64,000 nt of DNA from Amorphophallus konjac (taxonomy: Eukaryota; Streptophyta; Magnoliopsida; Alismatales; Araceae): positions 211,354 through 275,353 of the forward strand of contig JAHNEJ010001346.1 in NCBI GenBank assembly GCA_022559845.1, in the 5' to 3' direction. The position numbers and the translations under genes were made by a program. The notes below the pieces were generated by a model, which ran no database searches, had not been told where the DNA came from, and saw only the letters and a list, made by a program, of their open reading frames with translations. The stretch's first letter is position 1. Each line of letters begins with the position of its first letter. This document shows positions 22,938 through 37,039 of the stretch, one piece after another.

Positions 22938-25269
22938 GACCCAGTCCATGGTTGTTCAAAGCGAGAGGCAGCAAAAAGAAGAGGAGAGGCAGTAGAAAAA
23001 AAAGAAGGGAGACAACAGAAGAAAAAAAAGGAGGAGAACAAAGAAAAGAGAGAACAAAAAAAGTAAGAAGGAGAAGAGGCCAGGGGAACGAAGAGAGCTA
23101 GAAGAAAATAAGAGAGGAAAGGAACAAGAAAAGAGAGAGAAAGAAGGAAGGGAAAGGGGAGTTCCCATTGTAGGTAGGGGTTGTTCTTGAACTATGCCCA
23201 AGAGGCTCTCCTATGTATCCAGATTTTTGTGAAATTTTATGTAGGATTTAAGTCCATTCTGCATTTATATTCCTTGTGTTGTTTATTTACTGCTCTCTTC
23301 TCTTCCCCGCCTCTATTTCTGGAACTTTTTTTCTTACTCATCTCGAACTATCAGTCGATTAGACGTTGGGGAGGATTCGATCCTCTTGAGTAAGGATTTG
23401 ATCTTGCTGGATAAGAGAATTTTTTTTTCCTATAGAAAGTTGCGCTTAGAATCTATTCTAAACCATGGGCATAATTCCAAGTTGAAGGCCATACGAGAAT
23501 TTCTCGTGAGACTTTGGACCGGTCCCATCGTTGTTGCTCTCCCCATTTCCTCTCGAACGGTTCCTCAAAGAGACAAGGCCCCATAAGAACCTGATGCTGG
23601 TAGGGCTCTATGTCGGTAGGAAATCAGGCCCGCGGGCCTATGGATTTCATTCCACTGTCTGAGAATAGAAATTTAGCGTTGATTCCCAGAACCCCTATTG
23701 TATCCCTTTCGAGCAGGGTTTGAGACATTAAATTTCATTTATTCTTGGGGAAATGATCATGCTCTGATAGGCCAATATCATGGCAATGGATAGAGCTTGA
23801 AATAGCCCTATATTTGGCCGGATTTAAGTCCCTGTCCCGTTGGGATCATTTGGGCACATTAACCTGGGGTGTGCCCTATTTTGGCCCAATAAATAGGACG
23901 ATTTCGCAACCAGAAATCAGACCGACTGTGAGCCAGATCATGGTCCTTGGGCTTGCCCATGCCATGACCAAGGTCTGAACTCTACATGAGTCCAATATTT
24001 GGTCGAGTTATGGCCGTTCCTTCTATTTCTGCTGCGCTCTCCAGGACCCAGCCGTTGCCCTGCACAAATCTCCCTTGGAAGTCAGGTTCTAAAAATATTA
24101 AATGGGTCCAAGTTACTATTGGATTTGTACCCAAGGGCCGCTAATGTTAATGCTACGATCTTGGCACAGATTGGTTCCGAAATAAAGTTGTCGAAAGACT
24201 TCCCGCTAACCACCACTGGATTCTTATTGCCTAAATTCACATTTCAATCCACGACACCAATATCTCCACGGCCAGCCAACCCGTTCTTGGGTTTCAATGT
24301 ATAGTCTATGATAAAGCTGGCAGGTCGAATAGCAGAGGTGTGCCCGAAAATACACCAACATAATTTTAGCTCTGTTTAGAATCCCCATGTGACTCAGATC
24401 CTTTAGTAGGCTAGCCCTTGAGGATACGAGGTCATGGGTGATTACATGTGTTGCCGCTTTGTGCACACTTGAATGTTTAAGGGATCATCTCGAATTCCTG
24501 TGGATGAGCACATGGGATATCGCCCCCAATATATCCCGGGTCAGCGGGACATGCTGTCAAAATTTCGTCAGAATTATAGACTTAAAAAGATTTCGATAGA
24601 CTCAATTTGAATGATTGCAGGTGATTTATTCTTTTAAATATCTTGCTGTTCGAATCATGGCTGAAACCGAGTGAATGGGTGAAATAGTGAAAAGAGAATG
24701 CCACATAGGTTGACGATGTGTTTAAGGATCCATTTCAAGACAATAGCCATATACCACTACTCATCTCCAACATGAAGACAAGCGCACACTGGCGTTCTTG
24801 ATGTTAGTCACTACAAAACTTGCCAAAGTGCACCAAATAATAAGAAGGATCAAACTAAAAAAAAGGAGAGAAGAGAAATTAACTACCATTTTCTTTAGAA
24901 TAACGAAAATACTCCACGTAATATGGATTTTCTTTGCTAATTCAAAAGACCTTGCAACAAACAACTTCTATTTTCTATTGCAAGGAATTTCAAAAATGAT
25001 AGATTTTAGGCCATCATGCCCTTCCTCTTGACGATTAATCAAGAGTTTTCTCCCTTCGGGGAGATGTAATTAATGACATAACTTTTATGGTGTGGTAGGT
25101 TATGATCCCGACTCAATATCCCGTATCGTTTGATCGGTCAGATAGAACACACACATATATATATATGAGGCATCAAACTCTTCGATCCTTAGAGTCAGAA
25201 CAGGTTGTCACTTTGTGACTGGTATGCTTGTGCATATAGAATAATAAATAAATCAATCCAAAAAAATAT

Positions 25270-25962
25270 CAAATATCCGAAGGATTTAAATCCTAAATTC
25301 TCTACAGCCATATTTTAAATCTCCCACAGTGACGTACCACCCCCCGACCCTTCAACACCCCCTTGTCCCACCCAACCTCTCCATCGGAGCCCCCCTTCCC
25401 TCCCTCCCCGTAGTTGGACCCCCCGTCCACACAGTCGAAGCACACTGTGCCCGCCGGCCGAAGCGCCCCCCCCCCCCCCCCCCCCCCAGCCTGCAAAACC
25501 TCCCCATCTTTTTAAACAAAAAAAATGTCCCAGAGAAAGCCTGATTGTACCTTGCTTTTTTGGGGGGAGGGGAGGGCAGAAAGAAAAGGTTTCATCGTAT
25601 TGGGTGGTGAGAACAATGTTGTTGATTTTGATGAAGCATACCACATGCAATATTTAATCAAACTTATCTTGTGAGAACATTAAGTTTAGGTTTGTTGTCT
25701 TGAATAATCTTAAAGAAATTAAGCATAAATACATGATCTCCGTCTTCTGATCGACGGATGGAGGGCGGATTAATTGTGTGGTCTGTCACCTCCAAATGGC
25801 CGTGGGGCCAAATGATCCTTCTTCAAGTAATGCACTTGTCAACGCAAGAAGTCATTGTGTGGGAGGGGCATACTGTGAAGAAAGTCGGAGGAAGGAAAGC
25901 AGCTGTTGAGGTTACCGGGGAGGGGAGATTAATTTTCTACCTTCCGCACCCTATATATATAG
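25270..25962. other. Unannotated stretch with a poly-C run
   Basis: No supported gene. A C-rich segment at 25330-25500 contains an 18-20 bp C homopolymer at about 25468-25487. Frames on the minus strand here are Gly-rich consequences of that run. Confidence 0.5.
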
Positions 25963-26204
25963 GGCCTGTTTGATAAAAAGGATAGAACAACACCCGGTTG
26001 CTATCCAACTAGGATGGCGTATTCGACCTCTCAAGGTCGAATACAAAATCTCGGATTGGACAACAAAATATGAAGGAAATGGTCTGTTCGCTTTAATTAC
26101 TCCCGTGATTATCAACCTGGCTTTAAATGTTACCGGTGAATACGTATACGTGACTGGCGCAAAATCGGCGAACGACTTCCCCTGTTCGTGTATCAAACAC
26201 GGCC
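25963..26204. mobile_element. MITE (hAT-like termini)
   Basis: The ends GGCCTGTTTGATA (25963-25975) and TATCAAACACGGCC (26191-26204) are inverted copies with a 1-bp difference. The length is 242 bp and there is no coding capacity. An internal perfect palindrome GTATTCGACC/GGTCGAATAC lies at 26019-26044. Flanking duplications are not clean (atatatag and atagagaa), so the superfamily is a guess from the GGCCTGTTTG-type termini. Confidence 0.6.
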
Positions 26205-26612
26205 ATAGAGAAGGAGAGAAACCCACCGGAGGGTAATTTTGTCATTACATGGATCGACTCATTGATAGAGGTTAATTGTAAACAAATGGATTGCTAACAC
26301 TCGATCGTCCATCTTTAGATTTTTTTTTTTGATATTTACATATCCGAATAATTATCCGAGTATTCCCTAGGTAAGAGATTTTTTCACACAGTTATGATAA
26401 TTACGCCTATCGAAACGACAAATTTATTGAATTTTGAACCCAAAATTTCCCTAAAGGTAGTGGATTTTGAAGCCAAGACCTTCCCAAAGATGAAGGGTGC
26501 AAAGATTACTGAACCATAGACTCTTTGGTGATCGTTCACTTCACCAAGTCAAGAAGATCATTTCATTGAAATAGAAACGGTGATTATGTGATGAATTGAG
26601 ATCGATGTAGAG

Positions 26613-26613
<1 letters not shown>

Positions 26614-26656
<43 letters not shown>
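26614..26656. repeat. (AT)n microsatellite
   Basis: 43 bp of uninterrupted AT repeat. Confidence 0.9.
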
Positions 26657-26658
<2 letters not shown>

Positions 26659-27068
26659 TTTCGATCACGTCATCTGTGAAATTTCGTGCAGATCCGGTGC
26701 ACCACAGCACCTGTCTCATTCGTGTTTATGGTGGCCATGCCATGTGATGCATGGAGACCTACTGCTCGATCCCGCCAACTATATGCATGCAGACATGAGA
26801 TTTATAGTCTCCACCGGTACGGTACGTACTCTCACACAGTCTGGTCAGGGAGCACGCAGAGGGCAGAGTACAGGCAAGCACCGACGTCCACAGCGGGCAG
26901 CCTTTATTGCAATCATGCACTGTGCCCGCCAAGTTTGACTGTTAAGCGCAGAAGCTACACTAGACACAATTACGTACTCAACGGTATCTCTCGCTCTCAC
27001 GTCACAACTGAGAGCTAGCACATCCTAGTTTGTGAAGAGTAAGAACTAGGAACGTGTACGTAACTGGT
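26657..27068. other. Region downstream of the MYB gene
   Basis: No supported gene. It is presumably the 3' flank or 3' UTR of the MYB gene, which is transcribed leftward. Confidence 0.5.
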
Positions 27069-29201
<2,133 letters not shown>

Positions 29202-29380
29202 CCCCCTCTCTCTCGCTCGCTCTCTTGCTCCTTCTCTCTCCCTGCGTTTGTGTGTGTGTGTGTTCTGTATCATACTTCCTAGCAGCTGGGTCCACGTACG
29301 GTCAATTTATCTGTGTTCCATCGCAGGACTTCTCCAGAGACGGGAGAGAGAGTCCTGAGCCGGCCGCCTGTCCTTTTATC

Positions 29381-29388
29381 ATATATAG
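29381..29388 (-). promoter_or_regulatory. Probable TATA box of the MYB gene
   Basis: The minus strand reads ggcTATATATgataaaagg about 180 bp upstream of the ATG at 29201. A CT/GA-rich 5' UTR lies between. Confidence 0.5.
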
Positions 29389-29539
29389 CCATCTATTTCC
29401 TGCATCCCCACAGGCTTGTGTCGTCTTGTTTGATCGGGGCACCTTGTACGGCAACGGGCGAGGTAAATCTAGTTGGGGCAACAGAGTTAGAAAGGGATCT
29501 ACCCAGAAGGGAGAAGTGAAAAGGGTCATTTAATTTGAT

Positions 29540-30541
29540 ATATATATATATATATGTATAATTACTTTCGACTTAACAAAACAAATAATAAGCGTTCAAA
29601 GGTAAATTTCTCTAGTGTAAAAACCCAGTAATTGCTTTCTTCTGTTGTGTTCTTCAGTAAATAAAAAGTTTGACACTCTGACAAACTTTTGATATATCAT
29701 CTTCAATAATATAGCGAAGAGTATATTTGATCAACAGACCCTTGAACGACAGGTGCGCCAAAACGTCTCGCATATGTAATCTACAGGCAGGTCAAACAAA
29801 AACTAGATCATTAGTTTTGCAGGTCAAACTGCATCTCCAGGACCTTGTAGATTCTCCATGAGATGTCTCCAGCAGATCTCATAGAGAGAGAGCGAGATAG
29901 AGAGGAATATTAGAATGCGACTGGATCTCCATATCGATCGGGTGCCTGGCCCTGATCCATCGACGGACTGCAACAGTGTTGGAATCTCATCTGATCCCGC
30001 CTTCTGGCGCGTCTGTGGTTGTAACGGAGGCTTTCTAACGGCCGGGCGAGTTCATTAGTTATGGCTGTTGGGAAACTCTTTGAGCTGTTAAAAAAATGGT
30101 TGTAGTTGTTAAGAGTCGGGGATATAGTTGACTGTATTGGATATGTAATATGGAGATAGTCGACATGTAGCGCGGAGATAGCCGATTTGTAATGGGGGAG
30201 ATAGTTGATATCTAGCCCCGAGTTGGGCATTCTGGAATATTATAAGTTGGGAGAATGGGGAAGGGAAGCCGCAGATTGGATTCCCAATTCTTCTGTCCAT
30301 TTAGCTGCTAGCTCTCTCAGATCTAGAATTAGTTCTTGAGCCTCTCCGCTCTCTTTTCGATACTCTGTTCCCGCAACAGCAGAGAAATTTCTTGAGTCCC
30401 TTGAAGATTTGCAACCCTGGAGCTCGAGCTTCGAGTGGTGAGCCAGGAGGATCTCGATCGCCTTCCTCTCTCCTACTGGATCGGTCGCGGCAGTGGTCCT
30501 GCTAGGGCACACGTTTTCCCTTTTTCTTTTGGCCCGTCAGG
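29540..30541. other. MYB upstream region with short tandem repeat
   Basis: No gene is supported. Units of about 23-30 bp built on ggagatagtygayatgtag repeat about four times at 30121-30220. A minus-strand frame at 30240-30512 has no recognisable domain. Confidence 0.4.
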
Positions 30542-30553
30542 AATCAAAGATAT

Positions 30554-30663
30554 ATAATTTTGATAGGTATTTTTTTTAACGGGGGAGTGGAACCGGATAA
30601 TGAACCCTGGACCACCCCCTTGTAAAGGGAGAGAGTGTCCGCTCCGGCACTAACGGGGTACGA
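30554..30663 (-). mobile_element. SINE-like (tRNA-derived) insertion
   Basis: A 110-bp insert is flanked by a perfect 12-bp direct repeat AATCAAAGATAT (30542-30553, 30664-30675). On the minus strand it starts near tagtgccggagcgg, similar to a Pol III box A. It has ggtccagggttcattatcc, similar to box B, and ends in an A run. This is the plan of a plant tRNA-related SINE. No match to a named SINE family is claimed. Confidence 0.55.
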
Positions 30664-30675
30664 AATCAAAGATAT

Positions 30676-31096
30676 TGATGATAAAAGATAAAAGAGATTT
30701 TTATAAATAAATTATTATTAGAAGTGAATTTTAAAAAATATTTATTTTTAAAAATATATTAACAATCGTATCATCACGTTAATGCAAATAATACATAAAT
30801 ATCATTTAAACATAATAGTTTGTAAGTTTTTGACAAAAAAATAATATACATATAAATAAATATGACATATTTACACAATATGAATTAAATTAGTGACATG
30901 TGCTAATACATTTTCAAGAGTGATTTGTTTAACAATTCATATTTAATAATTATTTATTTGTAAAAATTTTAAAATAAAATTAAAACTTGTGTTCAAAGGG
31001 TATACTAACGCACGCCATGATACCAAATGAGAGCTCAGTTGTACGAAGTAGCTGTAGTTTAAAATCTTCACCAAGAGGCTATATTATATAAAGGGA
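30676..31096. other. AT-rich intergenic DNA
   Basis: No coding region or recognisable repeat. Very A/T-rich. Confidence 0.6.
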
Positions 31097-31376
31097 GTTT
31101 TGCTTATAGGTCCCTACAATCTTAACTAATTATATATTAGTCCCCGAATTCTTGAGATAGTCATATAAACCCCTACAATCATAGTCGTTGTAAAAAAAAA
31201 TCTCCGACATTTGTGCCATTCAACAGAAGTTAACGGAATTGTGGTAACCTAACCTACGGTTATGAAATACTAATGTACCCCTACTTAGTTGAGAGAGAGA
31301 GGGAGAGATAACTCGATACCATTCAAATCTTGACCCGTCGCTCACGAGTCGGAGGGCTCGGAAGGACTAAAAAGAG

Positions 31377-34030
31377 TGTGGGGGTACATAGAAATAAGAA
31401 ATAAAGCATGCAATAATTATAATTAACAGAAATAAGCAATCTAACTACAGAGTCCGGTCCAAATAAAGTACAGTCTATAGGAAAAGAAACTTTCTCTAAT
31501 GCCGAGTGAACACTCGGCCCGGCGAGCTGGCAACTACGAACCTCCGCGCTGCACCCTCGAACCTCGAGGAGGAATAGCTACACCTGAAAAATAGGGGGTG
31601 AGCCTCCTATCACTGGCTCAGTAGGGGTTCTGTGGAATCCCAACCGTAAAACAATGACGGTAAAGAACAACGCTAACAACAAACAACCAAAAGAGCAGCA
31701 GCCGTAGAAGGAACAGTAAAAGCAACCCTGGTATCCGATAAACCACGGCTCTATAATCTACTCCTATCGGCACGTAAAGCAAAGCCCGATCTCACAGTCG
31801 GGGGACTACCGGACTAACGGAAAAACCCTGGCTACGCTGCCAGAAGAAACATCGCGACACCTCTACCGTGGAGGCCCGTCCTCGCTGACTAAGGCCCAAC
31901 CCAAGACCACACGGTCTGGGAACAAGGTCACGACCTCGCCGTCGTGAACCCTGCACCGACTAGCTAGGAAAAACCCTCGGTAACATCTACCGGAAACCCT
32001 AGACCTCTATATCAGAAAACACGCGAGAATTACTCGTAAAACCACGTCTCGCAGATGGGAAACGGAAAGTCGAGTCACGAGAGTCTTGTCATCTGACCGG
32101 AGTACTGCCCACTAGAAGTAAGGCCTGATGCGTGCACTGATGACTTAGTCCACAGTCTCAAGTGTCTCCATACTCGCCCCTGGCGGACACTGAGACACCA
32201 TACCAGTAACCACATAACAAGGGTCTAGTCGGGGTCGTGCTCATCAGCACGCGTCCGTAGTCCTCGACCATGTGTGCACACACTGACTAACTGCACTACG
32301 CTAGGCCATCTAGTTGGTTTTCCTCCCGGCCCGGACTCGAGCCGCTACATTGGGAGGCTCTACGGTAAACCAGTCTCAAAACCGTCTCACTCTCGGGTGT
32401 AGCTCTCCACCTACTCCCAGGTGGGTCGGCACACACGTGCCCAGTCAACTACGACTAGTGGGGGCCACTAAGCGGATGACTCTTGACGAAAACTGTCGGA
32501 ATACGACCAGGCTGCGCATAAGCTTGTCATATCAAGCTTGGAACACAGGTAGCACAATGCCACCGGACTGAGGGACAGTTCGCTAAACCTACTAAATCCA
32601 ACAGCCCTTGAGTCACATGACTCAGGTCAAGGCCGTCGTACAGGACGAGTCCATGCCGTCAATCTGGCCTATCCCTAGGTCAGAAACCACGGTAAAATAA
32701 TTTATGAGGCGGCGCATGACCATCAAACCTAATCTCTTTCGAAGGGAAGCTAAGAAACCCTCCAGCCCCAGGCTGGGTGACTGAACTCACAGTCCAAGGG
32801 CCATATGCGTGGCCCACACGGAAAATGCCTTCTGAAGAAGCCAACATCGTGCACGAATGGCCCTCCGCACTTGTACCGATACACGGCTACTCGATCTAGC
32901 GAAAATAGGAAAGCCTGGAACACTCGGGGTCACCCGGACCCTTAAAACCCACGGACATGCTAATCGAGATAACACGGTATCGTTGGACACCCAAAAATAC
33001 GGTCACGGTACCCCCGGGGTGTCCGAGACATCCACTGGGCCAAAGGTTGACCAATGGGTCACAACCTGGTCAGCTAGGGGCCGAAACGAGCCGAATCTCT
33101 GCATTTCGGTCTACCAGCTCACATGGGTCGGTCGGCCAACCAGTTCGGTCGACCGAACTAGGCAGAGCACCCAGTTCGTGGCGAACGCCCGAACGGTCGA
33201 TCGAACCCTGCGGTCGGTCAATCGAACACGGTAGAACACCGTTCGGAGCCAGCCCAAGGGTCCGGTTCCACGCCCCAATCACCCCCGGGTGATGGGGAAA
33301 ACATAGGGAAACCATTACCCGCCCTCTGGACCACCAAGAGGCGCCATTCAAACCCCAAAAACGCGATCAAATCGGAAGATCCGTCGCTCACCCTAAAATC
33401 ATGCTTTTGAACCCCCGACGTGAAATAAACCCTCTCGGCTCACCTCGGGCTATCAAATCCACGGGAAAAGAAGTACATGGGTTAGGGAACCATGCATCCC
33501 CCCACCTCCACCAAAGATTTCCCGTGTCGAGGACGTCGATTCCACACGAAAATGCCGTTAAAACACCATTGGGTATGCGAACTTCGCGAACGAGCTCGCT
33601 GCGCCTCCACCGCCTCAATCCTCATCCCATCCTCACGCTCCTCGCCCTCACGCCGCCTCCACCTCGCCCGCCTCCACCTCCGTCGGCCTCCCGTAGAAGT
33701 GGGGGAGAGAAAGAGAAGAGAGAGAGAGAGAGAGAATAAGAAAGAGAGAATGAGAGAAAGAGAGGGGGTGGGGGTTTAAATAGGAAAAATCCAGGATTTT
33801 TAAAATCTAAAAAATATAAAATTAATTAGGGAACAATAGTCCCCACGATCCTCGGAAAACACACAAAGCGCCTGCAATGTCCTGGAGCCCGAAAACACGT
33901 CGGTTCACCCTACACAGGGTTCTGAAGGCTCGACAACCAAAAACCCGAGTAAAGCACAAAACACCCTCTGGGACTTACAAGGGTGCTCTGAAACCCACGG
34001 ATTCTGATCCGAAAAATCCGAGGCGTTACA
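31377..34030 (-). mobile_element. Gypsy (Del/Tekay-like) solo LTR
   Basis: Read on the minus strand it begins TGTAACGCCTCGG at 34030, typical of chromovirus Tekay/Del LTRs, and ends ..tacccccaca at 31377. It includes the Tekay-like motif ggggtgagcctcctatcactggctcagtag in two parts near 31600-31625. Flanking pentamers (AAGAG left, ATTGG right) do not match, so it may have arisen by recombination between copies. No internal domain is present, and the frames inside are short and domainless. Confidence 0.5.
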
Positions 34031-34910
34031 ATTGGGGCATCCGACAATGGGGGAGGGGGATTGCAGATGATGGCACAGACGTTGGGGGGGAATGGGGTCC
34101 GGAACATAGTCTGATGGGGTGGGGGGGAGAGGGGCTGGGAGCGGGTTTCGATAGGGGGGGCAGAGGGGGTCGACATGGGGGTGGGGCAGTTGTTCCAGGG
34201 CATTGGAGGGAAAGAGGAGACATGAGGCTAGGGGGGGCTAGGATGGGGGTGGAGGCGTGGGGGTGGGTGGATGTTGTTCCAAGGCCTGGAGGGAGAGAGG
34301 GTGCCGAGGGAGGTTGTAGATGGTGGCAGAGTGGAGGCAAGGGGTTTTACGGGTTCTAGATGGCGGGAGGTGGAGAGGGGGCCGAGATGGGGGAGGGGTG
34401 TGGTTGTTCCAAGGTGCTAGAGGGAGAGAGGGGACTAAGAGAGGGGTTGAAGATGGCGGTGGAGTGGGGGTCTATGCGGGTTCCAGGTAGCAGGAGGGCA
34501 AGAGGGAGCCAGGATGGGGGCAAGGGGCAATTGTTCTTGGTCACAAGAGGGAGAGGGGGGCTGCGAGGGGGGGTTGTAGACGGTAGCGGAGTGAGGGTAG
34601 GGGGTTCTGTGGGCTCCAAATGACGAGATGGAGAGAGGGGGGCACGAGGGGGGGTTGCATACGACAGGAGGGGGAGAGGGGGTAGGGAGCGAGGTCCGAC
34701 GGGCTAGAGGGATGGAGGCCGGGGGGTGGCAGGGTGTTTACAGACTGCCTACGGCATCGTAGGGAGAGAGCACGGACGTCAAGCAGAGGGGGCAGGGAGC
34801 TGCAGATAGCGGTGGAGGTGCCGGAGGAGAGGAGAGGAAGCCTAGAGCGGCATTTAGTGGGGTGTTTGTAGAGCACCTAGGGTGTCGGAGGGATGGGGGA
34901 GGGGGTGACG
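34031..34910. repeat. G-rich degenerate tandem repeats (~130-bp period)
   Basis: The plus strand has many runs of 4-9 G. A unit starting ggttgnagatggnggcagag recurs at 34312, 34445, 34572 and, shortened, 34653. The composition could form G-quadruplexes. The Gly-rich and Pro-rich frames here are artefacts of base composition. Confidence 0.7.
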
Positions 34911-35635
34911 GGGTGTTTGAAGACCATTACAGACACTGGCTAGGGTACTAGGGAGGTCGTCGGCTAGTTGTTAGATCTCCTGCGACAGCGTATGGGACCT
35001 CCAAGTCACTGGCCTGTACTGGTGGGAGTTGCTCCATCAGGTGGCTATATAGGGTTTTCTTAAGAAAGGAGATGCGAGGGCACAGTGGTCCATGGTGCAC
35101 GTGCAAAGGACGTTGGCGCAATGGTCCATCGTCATATTCAAGATGAATTATTCTATGGAATATTCATTTTTCTGACGGATGCCAACCATAGGGATTTTTG
35201 TATAAGAGTTAGAATATTGGATGGGCCTATATGGATGCCTTAAGAACTCAAGGACTAATATGTAATTAGCTATTATTGTAGGGACTTATTAGTAAAAATT
35301 CTTTCTATAAATTACTATTGCATTTAGGCTTAAGTGTCGAATTACCTGGTTTTGGATATACATTAAGGTGGTGTGGACACCAAAAATTGCACACCCAAAA
35401 ATCATGCCCGGCCTCGCATCAACAACGGCGCCGAGTGAAGAAGCCCGGGAGAGACTGATCGTCCGGACCGCCCCCCCCCCCAAATATGCACACTGCCGTG
35501 AAGCCGTCCCCGGAGTCACAACAGCAAAGAGAAACCAACCCCCAGGAGCCCCACAATCCACGGGCCTCGAAGAAAATCAGATGGGTCACAACTCGTGCTC
35601 GCAACGGGCTCAAAACCGCCCATGCCGCCCCTTCA

Positions 35636-35960
35636 ACGGCACACCCTGCCGCCCCTTCAGCGGCACGCCCCCAATAGGCCTTCAACGGCACACCCTGGTG
35701 GGCTTCAGCGGCACACCCCATGGGGGGCCTTCAGCGGCACGCCCCAAAGGCCTTCAGCGGCACGGCCCCAAAGGCCCTCAGCGGCACGCCCCAATGGGCT
35801 TTCAGCGGCACAACCCTATGGCTTCAGCGGCACGCCCCTTTGGGCCCTCAGCGGCACGCTCTGCTGGGCCTTCGACAGCACGCCCGTTTTGTACCCCAGC
35901 GGCACGCCTTTTTGCCTCCCCCACGGCACGCCTGTTCAGCCCGCCAGCGGCACAGCGTGA
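35636..35960. repeat. Array of ~20-24 bp units with AGCGGCAC core
   Basis: About 14 units of ccttcagcggcacgccccaa type. The repeats give open frames in several phases (QRHAP, SGTP, SAARP), which are not considered coding. Confidence 0.85.
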
Positions 35961-36150
35961 GGCATTTCAACGGCAAACGATCGTGGTGCCCATGCCCTAC
36001 GCATCCTTGGCGCGCAGTGAAGCCGTCTGAGGTGTCAGCCGATCATTGGGCCACGCTGCCTATCCCCCTGCCACCAAGGATGAGGGAGTCAACTCCCATT
36101 AAACACCCGCCTTCGGCGCTTCCCGCCTTGGAGGCTTCCACCGTGTGGGG

Positions 36151-36157
36151 TATAAAG
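36151..36157 (+). promoter_or_regulatory. TATA box of element D LTR
   Basis: TATAAAG in gtgtggggtataaagccccc, followed by a long polypurine leader, the same arrangement as in the LTR at 22371. Confidence 0.6.
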
Positions 36158-36179
36158 CCCCCCTTCGCTGCGAACAACA

Positions 36180-36420
36180 GGGGGGGGAGGGAGAGGGAGG
36201 AGGGCGACAGACACACCCACTCCCAGAGAGAAGAGAAGAGAAGAAGAGAAGAAGAAGAAGAAGAAGAGAAGAAGAAGAGGAGGGGAGGCAGCCCCCCTTG
36301 CTATTCCATCCTCCGTCGTCCACGCAAAGAGAAGAAGGGAAAAGGACAGGAGGGGAAGAAGGAGAAGATAAGAAGAGGGAAGAGAGGAAGAGAGGTAAGA
36401 GGGCCTGCTGCCCCTCCACC
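36180..36420. repeat. Polypurine (GGGAGA/GAAGAA) tract
   Basis: About 240 bp of G/A-rich sequence downstream of the TATA box. Frames through it are Glu/Arg/Lys low complexity. Confidence 0.8.
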
Positions 36421-37039
36421 TCCCCGCTGCCGCATCTTCCCATTTGCCTGAAGGGAGACGCCCTTCCGTCTCTCCTCGGACACCCAGGCCCAACACCCCT
36501 TGAGCCTCTCTCCCTCCTCCTGCCAAGGTTTCCTTCGGCCTAGCCAACCAACATCCCCGATACACTCCAGCTGGCCTCCAACGGCACACCCCCCTTTTTT
36601 TCTTTTGGGCCTTCAGCGGTGTTGATCGTTTGTTTGCCTATCTTTGATCTTACTTTTGAGGTCTGCTAAGTAATATGGCAAGATGACAAACAAGCAATCA
36701 AAGATCTGCTCAAACCTATGAACATGTGAACATGAACCTAGGCAATCATAGCTAGCTCTAGCATGGGCATGCTATCTCAATCAAATTACGCTAAGGAAAA
36801 GGAAAAACACACGCCGGGGCGTGGAGCAAGGAGTAAATAAAAACACACCACTAGGGGTGGAACAAGCAAGGAAATAAAGATGTGATGAAGGAAATAGCTA
36901 TTGCCCAGCACTAAGGAAAGATGTGATCGCCACCAAAGTAAACACAAGTCAAAGACTCGAATATACCTTGGAAATAGGAGGATGAAGCACCCGCCCACGG
37001 GAGAGAAAACCAAAGAAAGCCTGCAGATCAGCTTGAAAG

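Larger units (their letters stand above)
22371..25265 (+). mobile_element. Long LTR (solo or truncated), related to element D
   Basis: It starts TGTTGACATCTAAAATT, parallel to TGTGGACACCAAAAATT at 35372. A TATAAAAG box lies at 22930-22937, followed by a GA-rich leader (22960-23165), the same order as in the element D LTR. The segment 25030-25260 (gattaatcaag, ggggagatgtaa, gttgtcactttgtgactgg) aligns with 60520-60740 of that LTR. The final CA end is missing or diverged, and no internal genes follow. Confidence 0.6.
31097..35308. mobile_element. Terminal-inverted-repeat element (MULE-like), with an LTR inserted
   Basis: About 80 bp at the left end (aaagggagttttgcttatag, then gtccctacaat and atattagtcc) aligns at roughly 70% with the reverse complement of the right end (35230-35308). 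Long TIRs of this kind suggest a Mutator-like or foldback element, but no transposase and no clear target duplication is visible. Excluding the LTR at 31377-34030, about 1.6 kb remains, much of it G-rich tandem repeats. Confidence 0.5.
35372..36619 (+). mobile_element. Element D 5' LTR, left segment
   Basis: It starts TGTGGACACC. The LTR is interrupted at 36619 by element B and resumes at 57475, ending GTCCACA at 60757. TGTGGAC/GTCCACA is a perfect 7-bp terminal inverted repeat. Without element B and its duplicated AGCGG, the LTR is about 4531 bp. It contains a GGCAC repeat array, a TATA box at 36151 and a GA-rich leader at 36180-36420. The left flanking pentamer is GGTGG, but the 3' end of the element is beyond the window. 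Confidence 0.7.

Noticed and set aside
33070..34876. Frames on both strands around 33-34.9 kb
   Set aside because: They lie in the solo LTR and G-rich repeats, with composition-driven Gly/Pro peptides and no motifs.
35368..36451. Frames of 220-243 codons in the GGCAC array
   Set aside because: Period-driven peptides (QRHAP, SGTP, SAARP) in several phases. The array lies in an LTR.
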